NCBI GenBank assembly: GCA_023400985.1
Contig: JAEXEN010000034.1
Coordinates: 1 to 64,000 of the forward strand
Source: Bacillota bacterium
Lineage (GTDB): Bacteria > Bacillota > Clostridia > Christensenellales > CAG-138
Direction of reading: 5' to 3'
DNA length: 64,000 nucleotides
Shown here in pieces: positions 1 to 7,973 of this stretch (positions within the stretch are counted from its first letter, which is position 1; every line of letters starts with the position of its first letter). The translations under genes and the position numbers were made by a program. A model generated the notes under the pieces. That model worked only from the letters and a program-made list of their open reading frames with translations. It was not told the DNA's origin and ran no database searches.

Positions 1-1
1 G

Positions 2-346
2 CTTTCCATCCAGCTCAAGGTGGGTCTCCACGGCGTAGAAAAGGAGCGGATCTCGCGCCTTTGGGTGGCGTACGAGCCGGTTTGGGCCATCGGCGTCAAC
101 GGTACGCCCGCTTCGCCCGAATATGCGTGCGACAGGCATTTGCACATCAAATCGGTGCTCGAAGGCTTGTTCCCCGAAAACGAGATCCCCGTCCTCTACG
201 GCGGGAGCGTCAACCCGCAAAACGCGGAGGCGCTGATCGTGCAGCCCGGCATAGACGGTCTGTTCACGGGCCGCGCCGCGTGGGAGGCGGAAAACTTCAA
301 TAGGCTTATCCGGCAGGTGCTGCCGTTGTATCAAAGCGTAAATTGA
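2..346 (+). CDS. Triosephosphate isomerase family protein (3' part only)
   Basis: The C-terminal 114 residues of a TIM-barrel aldose/ketose phosphate isomerase are visible; the start lies left of the window. The family signature AYEPVWAIG with the catalytic Glu is followed by the phosphate-binding YGGSVNPQNA segment and the terminal GLFTGRAAWEA segment. Canonical glycolytic enzymes usually read AIGTG after the catalytic loop, whereas this one reads AIGVNGTPASPEYA. From family knowledge, that longer variant is seen in the TIM paralogues used in erythritol/erythrulose-phosphate catabolism, so a tetrulose-phosphate isomerase is possible. The left neighbours that would decide this are not in the window. 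The gene converges on the M20 gene with about 50 bp between them. Family is secure; substrate is not. Confidence 0.9.
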   Translation, partial: LSIQLKVGLHGVEKERISRLWVAYEPVWAIGVNGTPASPEYACDRHLHIKSVLEGLFPENEIPVLYGGSVNPQNAEALIVQPGIDGLFTGRAAWEAENFNRLIRQVLPLYQSVN

Positions 347-397
347 TCGAAAAGGCCGCCGTTCACTGGTCTATCTGCAGCAGCAGGGAAAAAGGCT

Positions 398-1582
398 TCA
401 AAAGCTTCTCCCTTCCCACAGCAGCGCCGACCTCGCCAAAAGCTCCGCGCCTAAGGGGAGCGCGTCGTCGTCGGTTTCAAAATCGGGGCTGTGCCAGTGG
501 GCGTTTTCTTTGTCGGGAAAACCGGTTCCGAGCCAATAGAAAAATGCGAGCAGCTCTTTGCCGAAGAGGGCAAAATCCTCGCCGCCCATATCGGGGCGCG
601 GGGAGACGACGCCCGCTTCGCCTACCGTTTCTGCGGCGGCGCGGCGGGCAAGCGGCACAAGCCGCCCCGGGTTTTTCGTAACGGGGGCGAGCGGAGCAAA
701 GGTTATTTCCGATGTACAGCCATAGGCGGCGCATATGCCTTCCGCCATATCTTTCAGGCGCGTTTGCGCGGCTTTGCCTGCTTCGTCGCGCTGAAAGCGG
801 ATGCTGCCGGTGAGCGTGAGGGAACTTGGAACAAAATAATCCGGCGCGTCCGTATGCACGGAACATACCGCGCAGACGAGCGCGTCAAACGGGTCGGTAT
901 TGCGGCTCACAATGGTCTGTATGCCGTTTATGAAAGCCGCGCCCGCCACAACGGGGTCCACGCATTTGTGCGGCGAGCCGCCGTGGCCCGATCTGCCGCG
1001 TATGGTCACCTTAAAGTTGGTCTTGCCTGCCATGATGGGGCCGTCGATCACGGCGATCTGAGAGCACGGTAATTCCGGGCGGGTATGGAGTGCAAATATG
1101 CACGCGGGCTTTACCCCCACGCGCTGCCAAAGTCCGTTTTCAAGTAGGGCCGCCGCGCCTAAAACCGTCTCCTCGGCAGGCTGGAACAAAAAGATAACGC
1201 GTCCGTGCAGGCTCTCTTTCCGTTTTGCCAAAAGCGCCGCCGCGCCGTATAAACACGCGGTGTGAAAATCGTGCCCGCAGGCGTGCATAACGCCGTCGGT
1301 TTCGGAGCGGACGGCATGCAGAGGGCTTTCGAGCTCCGCGATCGCGTCGATATCCGCGCGGAGCGCAACGGTATTGCCGGGCAATGCTCCTTCGAGCACG
1401 GCGACCGCGCCTGTTTCAAGGCCGGTATCCACAGGCTTAAGCCCAAGCGCCTTCAACTTTTCTTTCAAAAGCGCGGTCGTCACGTATTCGCGCATGCTCA
1501 GCTCCGGCGCGCGGTGCAGCGTATCCTTCAATTCCTTGAGCTGCGGGTAAAGCGCCGCCGCTTCGGTTTTTAAACTGTCCAT
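398..1582 (-). CDS. M20 family amidohydrolase/metallopeptidase
   Basis: A 394-residue M20D-type enzyme (hippurate hydrolase, N-acyl-amino-acid or N-acetyl-diaminopimelate deacetylase group). The metal-binding motif MHACGHDFHTA lies near residue 105, the catalytic/metal region FQPAEET near 140, and GGEDFALF near 345 before the C-terminal metal ligand. A central dimerisation (lid) domain begins around GRSGHGGSPH. Length is normal for the family. The start ATG follows AAAGGGATCATT. No signal peptide, so it is cytoplasmic. It is divergent from the SGNH hydrolase at 1699 and a perfect palindrome lies between them. The sequence does not fix the acyl group or amino acid removed. Confidence 0.9.
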   Translation of the reverse strand: MDSLKTEAAALYPQLKELKDTLHRAPELSMREYVTTALLKEKLKALGLKPVDTGLETGAVAVLEGALPGNTVALRADIDAIAELESPLHAVRSETDGVMHACGHDFHTACLYGAAALLAKRKESLHGRVIFLFQPAEETVLGAAALLENGLWQRVGVKPACIFALHTRPELPCSQIAVIDGPIMAGKTNFKVTIRGRSGHGGSPHKCVDPVVAGAAFINGIQTIVSRNTDPFDALVCAVCSVHTDAPDYFVPSSLTLTGSIRFQRDEAGKAAQTRLKDMAEGICAAYGCTSEITFAPLAPVTKNPGRLVPLARRAAAETVGEAGVVSPRPDMGGEDFALFGKELLAFFYWLGTGFPDKENAHWHSPDFETDDDALPLGAELLARSALLWEGRSF

Positions 1583-1618
1583 AATGATCCCTTTCGGTAC
1601 ATACGAATTCCTTTTATT

Positions 1619-1657
1619 TTATTATAACATAGCCGCAAAGCGGCTATGTTATAATAA
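1619..1657. promoter_or_regulatory. Perfect 18-bp-arm palindrome between divergent genes
   Basis: Arms of 18 bp flank an AAA centre: the core arm ATTATAACATAGCCGC is repeated as its exact reverse complement. Each arm contains a TATAAT hexamer facing outward (1650-1655 on the plus strand, 1621-1626 on the minus strand), so the element could hold back-to-back -10 boxes or a shared operator for the M20 and SGNH genes. I do not see convincing -35 hexamers at 17 bp. Confidence 0.6.
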
Positions 1658-1698
1658 GTAGAAGAAACAACCCGTATATTACATGGCGGAGGAAGTTT

Positions 1699-2853
1699 AT
1701 GACGGGCACAATGAGATGGGTCACGGCGCACGCGGCGGCACAGTATGAGGCGGTAACGCTTTTTGCGCCCAAGCCGACGGGAAAGGTGGTGCGGTTTGAT
1801 ATAACGATGCCTTTTCACGCGCGGCGCGTGCGGCTGGTGCTGTGCGAGCGCTACGGGGAAGAGCCGGTCATCTATGACCGAGCGCTTCTTTGTATGGGGG
1901 ATAAAGCGTGGTCCGTTACCTTCAACGGCGACGCGGAGGCGGTATTGCTGCCCGCGCAGGAGCTTAAATCCGACGCGGTCCCCGCGGAGGCAAGCAAGGG
2001 CGACATATTTACGCTATGGCTTTTCCACGCGGGCAAACATTCACCGCGCTCGTTTACGGTCGTGCCCGCGCGCTACTGCAAGCCGGAAGCGCTTTACGGC
2101 AAAGAGCCCCCGTTTAACGACGACCAGTTTAAAATTCTCTCGATGCTGCACGGTGCGTGCTGTTACGCGCGCCTCGAGGCGGAAACGGACGATGAAAGCG
2201 CCTGTGCGGTCGTTGCGTTCGGCGATTCTATCACCGCCATGGGGATGTGGACGGAGCCTTTTTATAAAAAGCTCAGCGAACAAAACGGGCCGGCGCTCCT
2301 CAACATGGGCATCAACGGCAACAGACTGCTTCTTGATACCTCCATGCCGCTTTTGAAAAAAACACAGTTCTTCGGCCGTGCGGGGCTGACGCGCTTCCCC
2401 TGGGACGTTGCGGCGCTGCCTGGGGTGCGCGCCGTGATCATCGCCCTCGGCGTCAACGATATTTCGCAGCCCGGGGGCAAAAAGCACCGGTCTCCCCATT
2501 GCTCCGAGCGCTGCACTGCGGAGGCGCTTATCGCGGGCTTTGAAAAGCTTATCGCACTTTGCAAAGAGAAAAATTTAAAGACCATGGGTTGTACCATAAC
2601 GCCATTCGAGGGCTATCTTACTCACAACGACGTGACCGAGCGGATACGCAGCGAGGTAAACGACTGGATTTTAAACGACGGTGCGTTCGACATGACCGCA
2701 GATTTCGCCTCCGCCGTATGCGACCCCGAAAGACCCGAGCATCTGTTTCATGCGTACGACTCGGGCGACCACCTGCACCCGAGCGCTTTGGGCGGGAAAC
2801 AGATGGCGGAGAGCATCGATCTTTTATCACTCATGAACCTGACGCGGATATGA
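1699..2853 (+). CDS. SGNH/GDSL hydrolase family protein
   Basis: A 384-residue protein with an N-terminal accessory beta domain (residues 1-165) and a C-terminal SGNH hydrolase domain. Block I reads VVAFGDSITAMG (nucleophile Ser), block II has the Gly in MGINGNRLL, block III is ALGVNDIS (oxyanion Asn), and block V is DHLHPSALGGK (catalytic Asp and His). This is the pattern of GDSL lipases/acetyl-esterases acting on acylated sugars or lipids. No signal peptide is visible. The ATG follows GGAGGAAGTTT. The architecture resembles carbohydrate esterases with an N-terminal jelly-roll, but the substrate is unknown. Confidence 0.85.
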   Translation: MTGTMRWVTAHAAAQYEAVTLFAPKPTGKVVRFDITMPFHARRVRLVLCERYGEEPVIYDRALLCMGDKAWSVTFNGDAEAVLLPAQELKSDAVPAEASKGDIFTLWLFHAGKHSPRSFTVVPARYCKPEALYGKEPPFNDDQFKILSMLHGACCYARLEAETDDESACAVVAFGDSITAMGMWTEPFYKKLSEQNGPALLNMGINGNRLLLDTSMPLLKKTQFFGRAGLTRFPWDVAALPGVRAVIIALGVNDISQPGGKKHRSPHCSERCTAEALIAGFEKLIALCKEKNLKTMGCTITPFEGYLTHNDVTERIRSEVNDWILNDGAFDMTADFASAVCDPERPEHLFHAYDSGDHLHPSALGGKQMAESIDLLSLMNLTRI

Positions 2854-2907
2854 GGGAATGTTTACCAATTAACAAATTGTTTGCAACCGTGCGTTCCTAC
2901 GGCACGT

Positions 2908-2913
2908 TATAAT
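2908..2913 (+). promoter_or_regulatory. Putative -10 box of the ABC exporter operon
   Basis: A TATAAT hexamer lies 28 bp upstream of the ABC ATPase start. A TTGCAA hexamer at 2881-2886 would be spaced 21 bp away, which is too long for a standard sigma-A promoter, so only the -10 element is supported. Confidence 0.4.
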
Positions 2914-2940
2914 GGAAGGAAGTAAAAGGCGGAGGGGGGC

Positions 2941-3663
2941 GTGCTTACGGAACAGGCGCTTCATTTAGAAAAAGCACCCATCATCGATATCAGCGACGTT
3001 AAAAAAGTTTATAAGGTGGGATCCGTGGAAATCAACGCCTTGCGTGGGGTAAGCCTCAGCGTGCAGCCGGGCGAGCTTTGCTGTATCGTCGGCCGTTCCG
3101 GTTCCGGCAAATCCACGCTTTTGAACCTGCTTGCGGGTTTGGAGCCCGCTACCTCCGGCAGGCTCAATGTTGCGGGCTGCAGGCTGGACCGCATGAACGA
3201 GGCGCAGCTTATCGTGTTTCGGCAGGAGCATGTAGGCTTCGTTTTTCAGTCCTTCAACCTGATGCCTTATTATACGGCGCTCGAAAACGTGGCGTTTCCG
3301 CTGTCGTTTCGCGGCGTATCCGCCGCAAAGCGCATGAAGCGCGCCAGGGAGGTGCTCACGGCCGTTGGCCTTGAAACGCACCTCAAGCATAAGCCCTCGC
3401 AGATGAGCGGCGGCCAGCAGCAGCGTGTGGGTATTGCGAGGGCGCTCGTCGCCAATCCCGATATCGTGTTTGCCGACGAGCCTACCGGCAACCTCGATTC
3501 CACCACTTCCGACGATGTGATGCACATGATCACCGATATCATCCGCCGCGAGGGCAAAACGCTCGTGATGGTGACGCACGATCCAAACGTGGCCGCGTTT
3601 GCCAATATCGTCATCAGTTTGCTGGATGGCCACATCGTAGATATAAAACGGCAAAATCGCTGA
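2941..3663 (+). CDS. ABC transporter ATP-binding protein, MacB/LolD type
   Basis: A 240-residue ATPase of the MacB/LolD/FtsE group that powers mechanotransmission-type exporters. Walker A is GRSGSGKST near residue 51, the Q-loop is FVFQSFNLMPYYTALENV, the signature is MSGGQQQRVGIARAL, and Walker B is DIVFADEPTGNLDS, the hallmark of this subfamily. The start is GTG with AAGGCGGAGG just upstream. It heads a three-gene operon with an exported CARDB-like protein and a MacB-type permease. The gene ends inside a hairpin (3658-3687), so downstream expression may be modulated. The substrate is unknown. Confidence 0.93.
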   Translation: MLTEQALHLEKAPIIDISDVKKVYKVGSVEINALRGVSLSVQPGELCCIVGRSGSGKSTLLNLLAGLEPATSGRLNVAGCRLDRMNEAQLIVFRQEHVGFVFQSFNLMPYYTALENVAFPLSFRGVSAAKRMKRAREVLTAVGLETHLKHKPSQMSGGQQQRVGIARALVANPDIVFADEPTGNLDSTTSDDVMHMITDIIRREGKTLVMVTHDPNVAAFANIVISLLDGHIVDIKRQNR

Positions 3664-3687
3664 TATGGCCTGAAGGCCATATCAGCG
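3658..3687 (+). other. 13-bp hairpin overlapping the ATPase stop codon
   Basis: CGCTGATATGGCC and its exact reverse complement flank a TGAA tetraloop. The stem includes the TGA stop at 3661-3663. There is no U-run after it, so it is more likely an mRNA processing or stability element, or an edge of the repeat that follows, than a full terminator. Confidence 0.6.
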
Positions 3688-3689
3688 AA

Positions 3690-3840
3690 GTCCTTCGGGG
3701 CTTTGCACATCCGCCTGTCGCGCTTGCGGCGCTCCCGGGCGGCGGCTGTGATAGGAACGAAAACCTACGGTTTTCATCCGTTTTGACGCGCATGCCGTCA
3801 AAGCCGGAATTGAACCCCCGGAGGGCGCGGCCCTCCGAAT
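3690..3840 (+). repeat. Dispersed palindrome-rich repeat, copy A (short)
   Basis: This segment shares an uninterrupted run of about 25 bases (3700-3724) with 21618-21642. It also shares the GTGATAGGAACGAAA...TTTCATCCGTTTT module with copies B (21590-21890) and C (31730-31985, opposite strand). It contains a small hairpin, GAAAACCTACGGTTTTC, and sits between the ATPase and surface-protein genes of one operon. Confidence 0.65.
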
Positions 3841-3899
3841 CACCCGGACTCATTGTGAGAACCATTCGAAAGAATAATCTGCACGGGGGAACAGTATTT

Positions 3900-5801
3900 A
3901 TGAAATCAATCAAACGTATCTCAGCGGTCGCCTTGGCAATAATGCTCCTTATGAGCTTTGGCTCGTTTGCGCAGGCGGCAGACAACAACGCAGTCAAAAT
4001 CACTACCGTATCCAACACTTCGAACTATACGGTGGAAAGTAGCGTTGCCAACGTCCTTTTAAAAATTGAAACGGCGCCAAATTCCGCTGCGCTGTATTTT
4101 ATTGTGACAGGAATACAGTTGGAAACCTCTGGTGGCCTCATTGCGCTTGCCAATAAAGATTCCGTCGTCGCGCAGGAAACGAGCAGCGGAAAAATTGAAA
4201 TCCCGGCGGGCAATGCAACCACGGGCGGGAGTACTACTTTCCTTGTGCCCATTACCGTGCCTTCCGGTTCCGCCTCCGGCACCGCGAAAATCAAGCTGAC
4301 GATCGACTTCTATACGAACGAGGGGGATACTGCGGCTGCTACATCAGGAGCCACCGAATATGTGGTAGATACGAATGTAGCTTTGGCCACAGACAGCGCA
4401 ACGGCTAAGAAGTCGCTTACCTTTACCGTCCCTTCCACAGATGACGGCAACAACGGTAATAACGGCGGCAACGATGGCACCACCGCTTCGGCCTTCCGCT
4501 TAAGCCCCGTGGACACCAACGGCAACCGCGTCAGCGCGCCAAGCGGCGATTACGGCGACAAGGTCACCGTACGCATTCCCATTTTCGCAAAGACGGCGGC
4601 CTCCAACATCACCATTTCTCCCGTGCTGACAACAAGCCTCGATACCTTTCCGTTCGTGATCTCAAATGTGGATTATACCTTAAGCTATCCCGGCAGCGTA
4701 AACGCGGGGCAGATTATAGAATTCCAGTATACGTTTACGCTCAGCAAAAAGGTGACCGCGGGCGTAAAGCAGATCGACTTCATGGTGAACGCAAACGGTA
4801 GCGCGTGGGATCCAAGCGGTATCGGTTATTCCGATAAGATAAGCATCTTCCTCACGGTCAATAAGGGCGCGGCCGCGGCATCCAGCGACGGCACGCCTCC
4901 TACCGTTTCCACGCCGAAGCTGATCGTGGAATCGTACAGCTTCAGCACCGATAAGGTGTATGCGGGCGAAACGTTCGACGTTACCTTCGTGCTTCGCAAC
5001 ACCTCCGAAACGGAGACTATACAGAATTTGCAAATACACATCGCGGACGATACGAATACCATTTTGCCCGCGGCTTCCGGCTCGAACACGCTTTATGTAG
5101 CGAAGATCGGCAAGGGCGAAACGCATACGGAAACCATATCGCTCCAGTCCACACCCGGTGCGGAGGCAAAGGCCTATACGCTCGGCGTGGATATGGAGTA
5201 CGAGGCGGCCTCCACCAAAACCGCTTACAAGGCCTCGGAGAGCATTTCCGTGCCGGTGCTGCAAAAGATACGCGTCAAGGCCGACGACCCCGTCATCTAC
5301 GACGAGGCGTGGATGGGCTCGCCGTTCTCGATGTATCTGGCGTTTTACAACCTCGGCAAATCCACCGTATATAACTGCACCGTTACCATTGAAGGCGACG
5401 GCCTCGCCATGGAAAGCGGCTACTTCGGCGGCAACGTGTCCTCGGGTGCGTCCATGAATGCGGACTTTACCGTGATCCCCTCCGTAGCGGGCGATATCAG
5501 CGCCAACGTGATCGTCTCCTATGAGGATGTTTACGGCGAGCAGTACGATTTGAAGATGCCCTTCACCGTTTTTGTCAACGACATGGGCGGCGGCGAGATC
5601 ACCGACGGCGGCATGCCCATACCCGGCAAAGACGGCATGGTGGACGGGGGCATGGTGGATGGCGGCATGGTGGACGGCGGCGTGCAGCAGGGCCTTCCCG
5701 TATGGGTATGGATCGCCATCGGCGTGGCCGTGCTGGCGGGCGCCGCGGTGCTCGTAATCCTCCTCAGGCGCAAGCATAATAAGGAGTCGGAGGAACTATG
5801 A
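3900..5801 (+). CDS. Exported, membrane-anchored CARDB/S-layer-like protein
   Basis: A 633-residue protein starting at the ATG after GGGGGAACAGTATTT. Residues 1-27 form a signal peptide (MKSIKRIS, hydrophobic core, cleavage after FAQA). The body is beta-rich and Thr/Ser-rich, with a Gly/Asn-rich linker near residue 183 (DDGNNGNNGGND). Around 345-455 is a module starting at YSFSTDKVYAGETFDV that resembles CARDB / COG1361 adhesion-type beta sandwiches. A GMVDG-type repeat stretch (about 575-595) precedes a single transmembrane helix near 597-622 and a basic tail, so the bulk lies outside the cell. It overlaps the permease by 4 bp, suggesting it is a partner or cargo receptor of the exporter, in the place periplasmic adaptor proteins occupy in MacAB. 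Function not known. Confidence 0.75.
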   Translation: MKSIKRISAVALAIMLLMSFGSFAQAADNNAVKITTVSNTSNYTVESSVANVLLKIETAPNSAALYFIVTGIQLETSGGLIALANKDSVVAQETSSGKIEIPAGNATTGGSTTFLVPITVPSGSASGTAKIKLTIDFYTNEGDTAAATSGATEYVVDTNVALATDSATAKKSLTFTVPSTDDGNNGNNGGNDGTTASAFRLSPVDTNGNRVSAPSGDYGDKVTVRIPIFAKTAASNITISPVLTTSLDTFPFVISNVDYTLSYPGSVNAGQIIEFQYTFTLSKKVTAGVKQIDFMVNANGSAWDPSGIGYSDKISIFLTVNKGAAAASSDGTPPTVSTPKLIVESYSFSTDKVYAGETFDVTFVLRNTSETETIQNLQIHIADDTNTILPAASGSNTLYVAKIGKGETHTETISLQSTPGAEAKAYTLGVDMEYEAASTKTAYKASESISVPVLQKIRVKADDPVIYDEAWMGSPFSMYLAFYNLGKSTVYNCTVTIEGDGLAMESGYFGGNVSSGASMNADFTVIPSVAGDISANVIVSYEDVYGEQYDLKMPFTVFVNDMGGGEITDGGMPIPGKDGMVDGGMVDGGMVDGGVQQGLPVWVWIAIGVAVLAGAAVLVILLRRKHNKESEEL

Positions 5802-7105
5802 AAATAGCGGATCTGCTCCGCACGGCGTTCATGAACCTTTGGAGGCGAAAGCTCCGCGCCATTTTGACGGTACTCGGCATGGTCATAGGTACCGCCTCCA
5901 TCGTGGTCATGGTCTCGCTGGGCATCGGCATCCAGCAGGCTACGCTGGAAAGCTTTGCCAACACGGGGAGCCTTACGCTCATTCAGGTCAGCTCCTATAA
6001 GTGGGTGGAAAGCCCCGACGGCAACGGCCGCGGCACCTCCACGGAAACGGCGCTGAACAAAAAAAGCGTGGAGGCGTTTAAACAACTGCCCGGCGTTAAG
6101 GCCGTCATGCCCATGATTACCGGCTACGGCATCATTAAAAGCGGGCAGTATGTGACCGACGCGAATATCTTGGGCATCGATGTGGAGACCGCCAACGAGT
6201 TCGGCATCGAGCTTGAAAGCGGCCAGCTTCCCGCCCCCTATAAAGGCGGTGCCAACTATGAGATCGTGTTCGGCAATTATATGCTGAGCAATTTCTACAA
6301 CCCAAAAAACTACAAGCCGGCGGTGGACAAAGACGGCAACCCAAGGGTCACGCTTGACGACCGCTTCCAGATCACCTTCGACTATTCCAATATCTATAAC
6401 TACGATAACTACGATCAAAACGGGAACGTCACGCCGAAGGGCAAGTTCTATAAGCTCAACCCCGTGGGCGTGATGAGCGCTGCGTCCAACGATTTTTCGT
6501 GGTACTGCCTGATGGATATCAACGCGCTTTTGAAGCTCGCCAAGGAAAACAAGAACTTCATGCAGGTCGATACCGACAAGTACTATCAGGTATATGTGAA
6601 GTGCGAGGACATCGACGACGTGAAGGCCGTCAAGACCGCCATCGACGAAATGGGGTACGGCACCTACTCGTTGCAGGACGCCGTGGAGATGGCGCAGGAA
6701 AGCACAGCGCGCATACAATACCTTTTGGGCGCGATCGGCGGCGTATCGCTCCTCGTGGCGGCTATAGGCATCATGAACACGATGATGATGAGCATCTATG
6801 AGCGCACCAAGGAGATCGGCATCATCAAGGTGCTCGGCTGCCGCATGAGCAACATCGCGGGGCTGTTCCTAACCGAATCCGCCTACATCGGCTTGTTCGG
6901 CGGCGGCATCGGCCTTGCGCTGAGCTATGGCCTCGGCATGCTCATCAACGTTTTTGTAGCCGACAGCGGCTTCAAGAGCGTGATACCGTCCTACCTTGCC
7001 ATTGGCGCGGTGATATTTTCCATCGCCGTTGCCATGATAAGCGGCCTCTATCCCGCGCTTCGCGCCATGCGCCTAAGCCCGCTCACGGCGATCCGGGCGG
7101 AGTAG
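5798..7105 (+). CDS. ABC transporter permease, MacB/FtsX type
   Basis: A 435-residue permease with the MacB fold: a cytoplasmic N-terminus, TM1 (residues 22-45), a large extracytoplasmic domain (50-300) and three C-terminal TM helices (about 308-335, 355-385, 400-425). The FtsX motif YERTKEIGIIKVLGC lies after TM2 and the terminal ALRAMRLSPLTAIRAE is the classic end of this family. The start overlaps the upstream stop as ATGA, indicating translational coupling. With the ATPase and surface protein it forms a mechanotransmission-type system. The extracytoplasmic domain has an unusually Tyr/Asn-rich insertion around residues 170-215. A terminator follows at 7130. Confidence 0.93.
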   Translation: MKIADLLRTAFMNLWRRKLRAILTVLGMVIGTASIVVMVSLGIGIQQATLESFANTGSLTLIQVSSYKWVESPDGNGRGTSTETALNKKSVEAFKQLPGVKAVMPMITGYGIIKSGQYVTDANILGIDVETANEFGIELESGQLPAPYKGGANYEIVFGNYMLSNFYNPKNYKPAVDKDGNPRVTLDDRFQITFDYSNIYNYDNYDQNGNVTPKGKFYKLNPVGVMSAASNDFSWYCLMDINALLKLAKENKNFMQVDTDKYYQVYVKCEDIDDVKAVKTAIDEMGYGTYSLQDAVEMAQESTARIQYLLGAIGGVSLLVAAIGIMNTMMMSIYERTKEIGIIKVLGCRMSNIAGLFLTESAYIGLFGGGIGLALSYGLGMLINVFVADSGFKSVIPSYLAIGAVIFSIAVAMISGLYPALRAMRLSPLTAIRAE

Positions 7106-7129
7106 AGGCACCGGTATTCCCTATGCAAA

Positions 7130-7165
7130 AACAGGGCTGCTTTGAACAAGCAGTCCTGTTTGTTT
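7130..7165 (+). terminator. Intrinsic terminator after the ABC exporter operon
   Basis: AACAGGGCTGCTT pairs with AAGCAGTCCTGTT (one G-U) around a 5-nt loop, followed by TGTTTCCCTTT. It separates the rightward exporter operon from the leftward GntR gene. Confidence 0.7.
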
Positions 7166-7192
7166 CCCTTTGATGGGGTAATTGTTACACCA

Positions 7193-7927
7193 TCATTTAA
7201 GCGCATACTCGCTTTCAATCACATACTTATATTGGTTATCCCAATCGTAGCTTTTATCAAAAAGAAACGGACGGCCGTCTCTATCCCGAGCAATGAATTC
7301 GGATACCAACACCGCCTTGCCGCAAGTTGCTCCCATCATCGCTTCAAGCTCGCGGTCGGCAATGACTGCATACATGCTGTTTGTAGTCGAAGCAATCTGC
7401 AGGCCGAATTTTTTAGTGACCATTTCTATAATAGAAAGCTCTAAATCTTCCGCTTCGAGATGCGGAATCGCCTCTTTCGGGATAAAGGCGACGGCAAAGC
7501 ACTGGGGTTCCTGATTCTTGACCCCGCGGAAACGCGAAAGCTCCCAGACATCTTCTCCCAGCGGAAGGCTTAAATATTCCGCGACAAGTTCGTCTGCAGC
7601 GTGGCTGCACAACGTCACACAGGACACACTGGGTACCTCACCATTACGGATTATGCTGTGCGTAAAAGAGGGAATGACATTGCGCACATCGTAGGCCTTT
7701 AGCCCGCCTCCTCGGTAAGTTCCCTTTCCTAGCAGCTTATAAAGATAACCGCTACTCACCAAGCCGTTTACTGCTTGCCGTACTGTACCGCGGCTTACAT
7801 TATAGCGCTCCATCAATTCGCTTTCGGTTGGAATTTGTTCTCCATATCTCAGCTTTGACAGGTCATTTTTGATCTCTTCGGCAACTTGAAGATATAATGC
7901 TGCGCCGCCGGGTGTTTTGGTTACCAT
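7193..7927 (-). CDS. GntR family regulator, HutC/UTRA type
   Basis: A 244-residue regulator. Residues 8-75 form the GntR winged helix (YLQVAEEIKNDL, GEQIPTESELMERYNVSRGT, VRQAVNGLVSSGYL). The C-terminal 150 residues read as a UTRA effector domain (GEDVWELSRFRG, then the family-typical terminal region with FDKSYDWD). The start ATG at 7927 follows AGGAG at 9 nt; longer in-frame starts upstream lack this site. It is the last gene of the leftward importer/kinase operon and probably controls it in response to a phosphorylated or glycosidic metabolite of the imported substrate. Confidence 0.9.
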   Translation of the reverse strand: MVTKTPGGAALYLQVAEEIKNDLSKLRYGEQIPTESELMERYNVSRGTVRQAVNGLVSSGYLYKLLGKGTYRGGGLKAYDVRNVIPSFTHSIIRNGEVPSVSCVTLCSHAADELVAEYLSLPLGEDVWELSRFRGVKNQEPQCFAVAFIPKEAIPHLEAEDLELSIIEMVTKKFGLQIASTTNSMYAVIADRELEAMMGATCGKAVLVSEFIARDRDGRPFLFDKSYDWDNQYKYVIESEYALK

Positions 7928-7973
7928 ACAATCAAACTCCTGACAATTTAACAATCCACTTGAAGAAATCCAA

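Noticed and set aside
3790..3830. tRNA-like 3' half (GGTTCAATTCC-type sequence on the minus strand)
   Set aside because: No matching acceptor, anticodon or D arm can be folded around it; the stem is wrong in length. It is part of the dispersed repeat.
3783..3899. Longer start for the exported CARDB-like protein
   Set aside because: It would put 39 residues before a textbook signal peptide; the ATG at 3900 has GGGGGA upstream.
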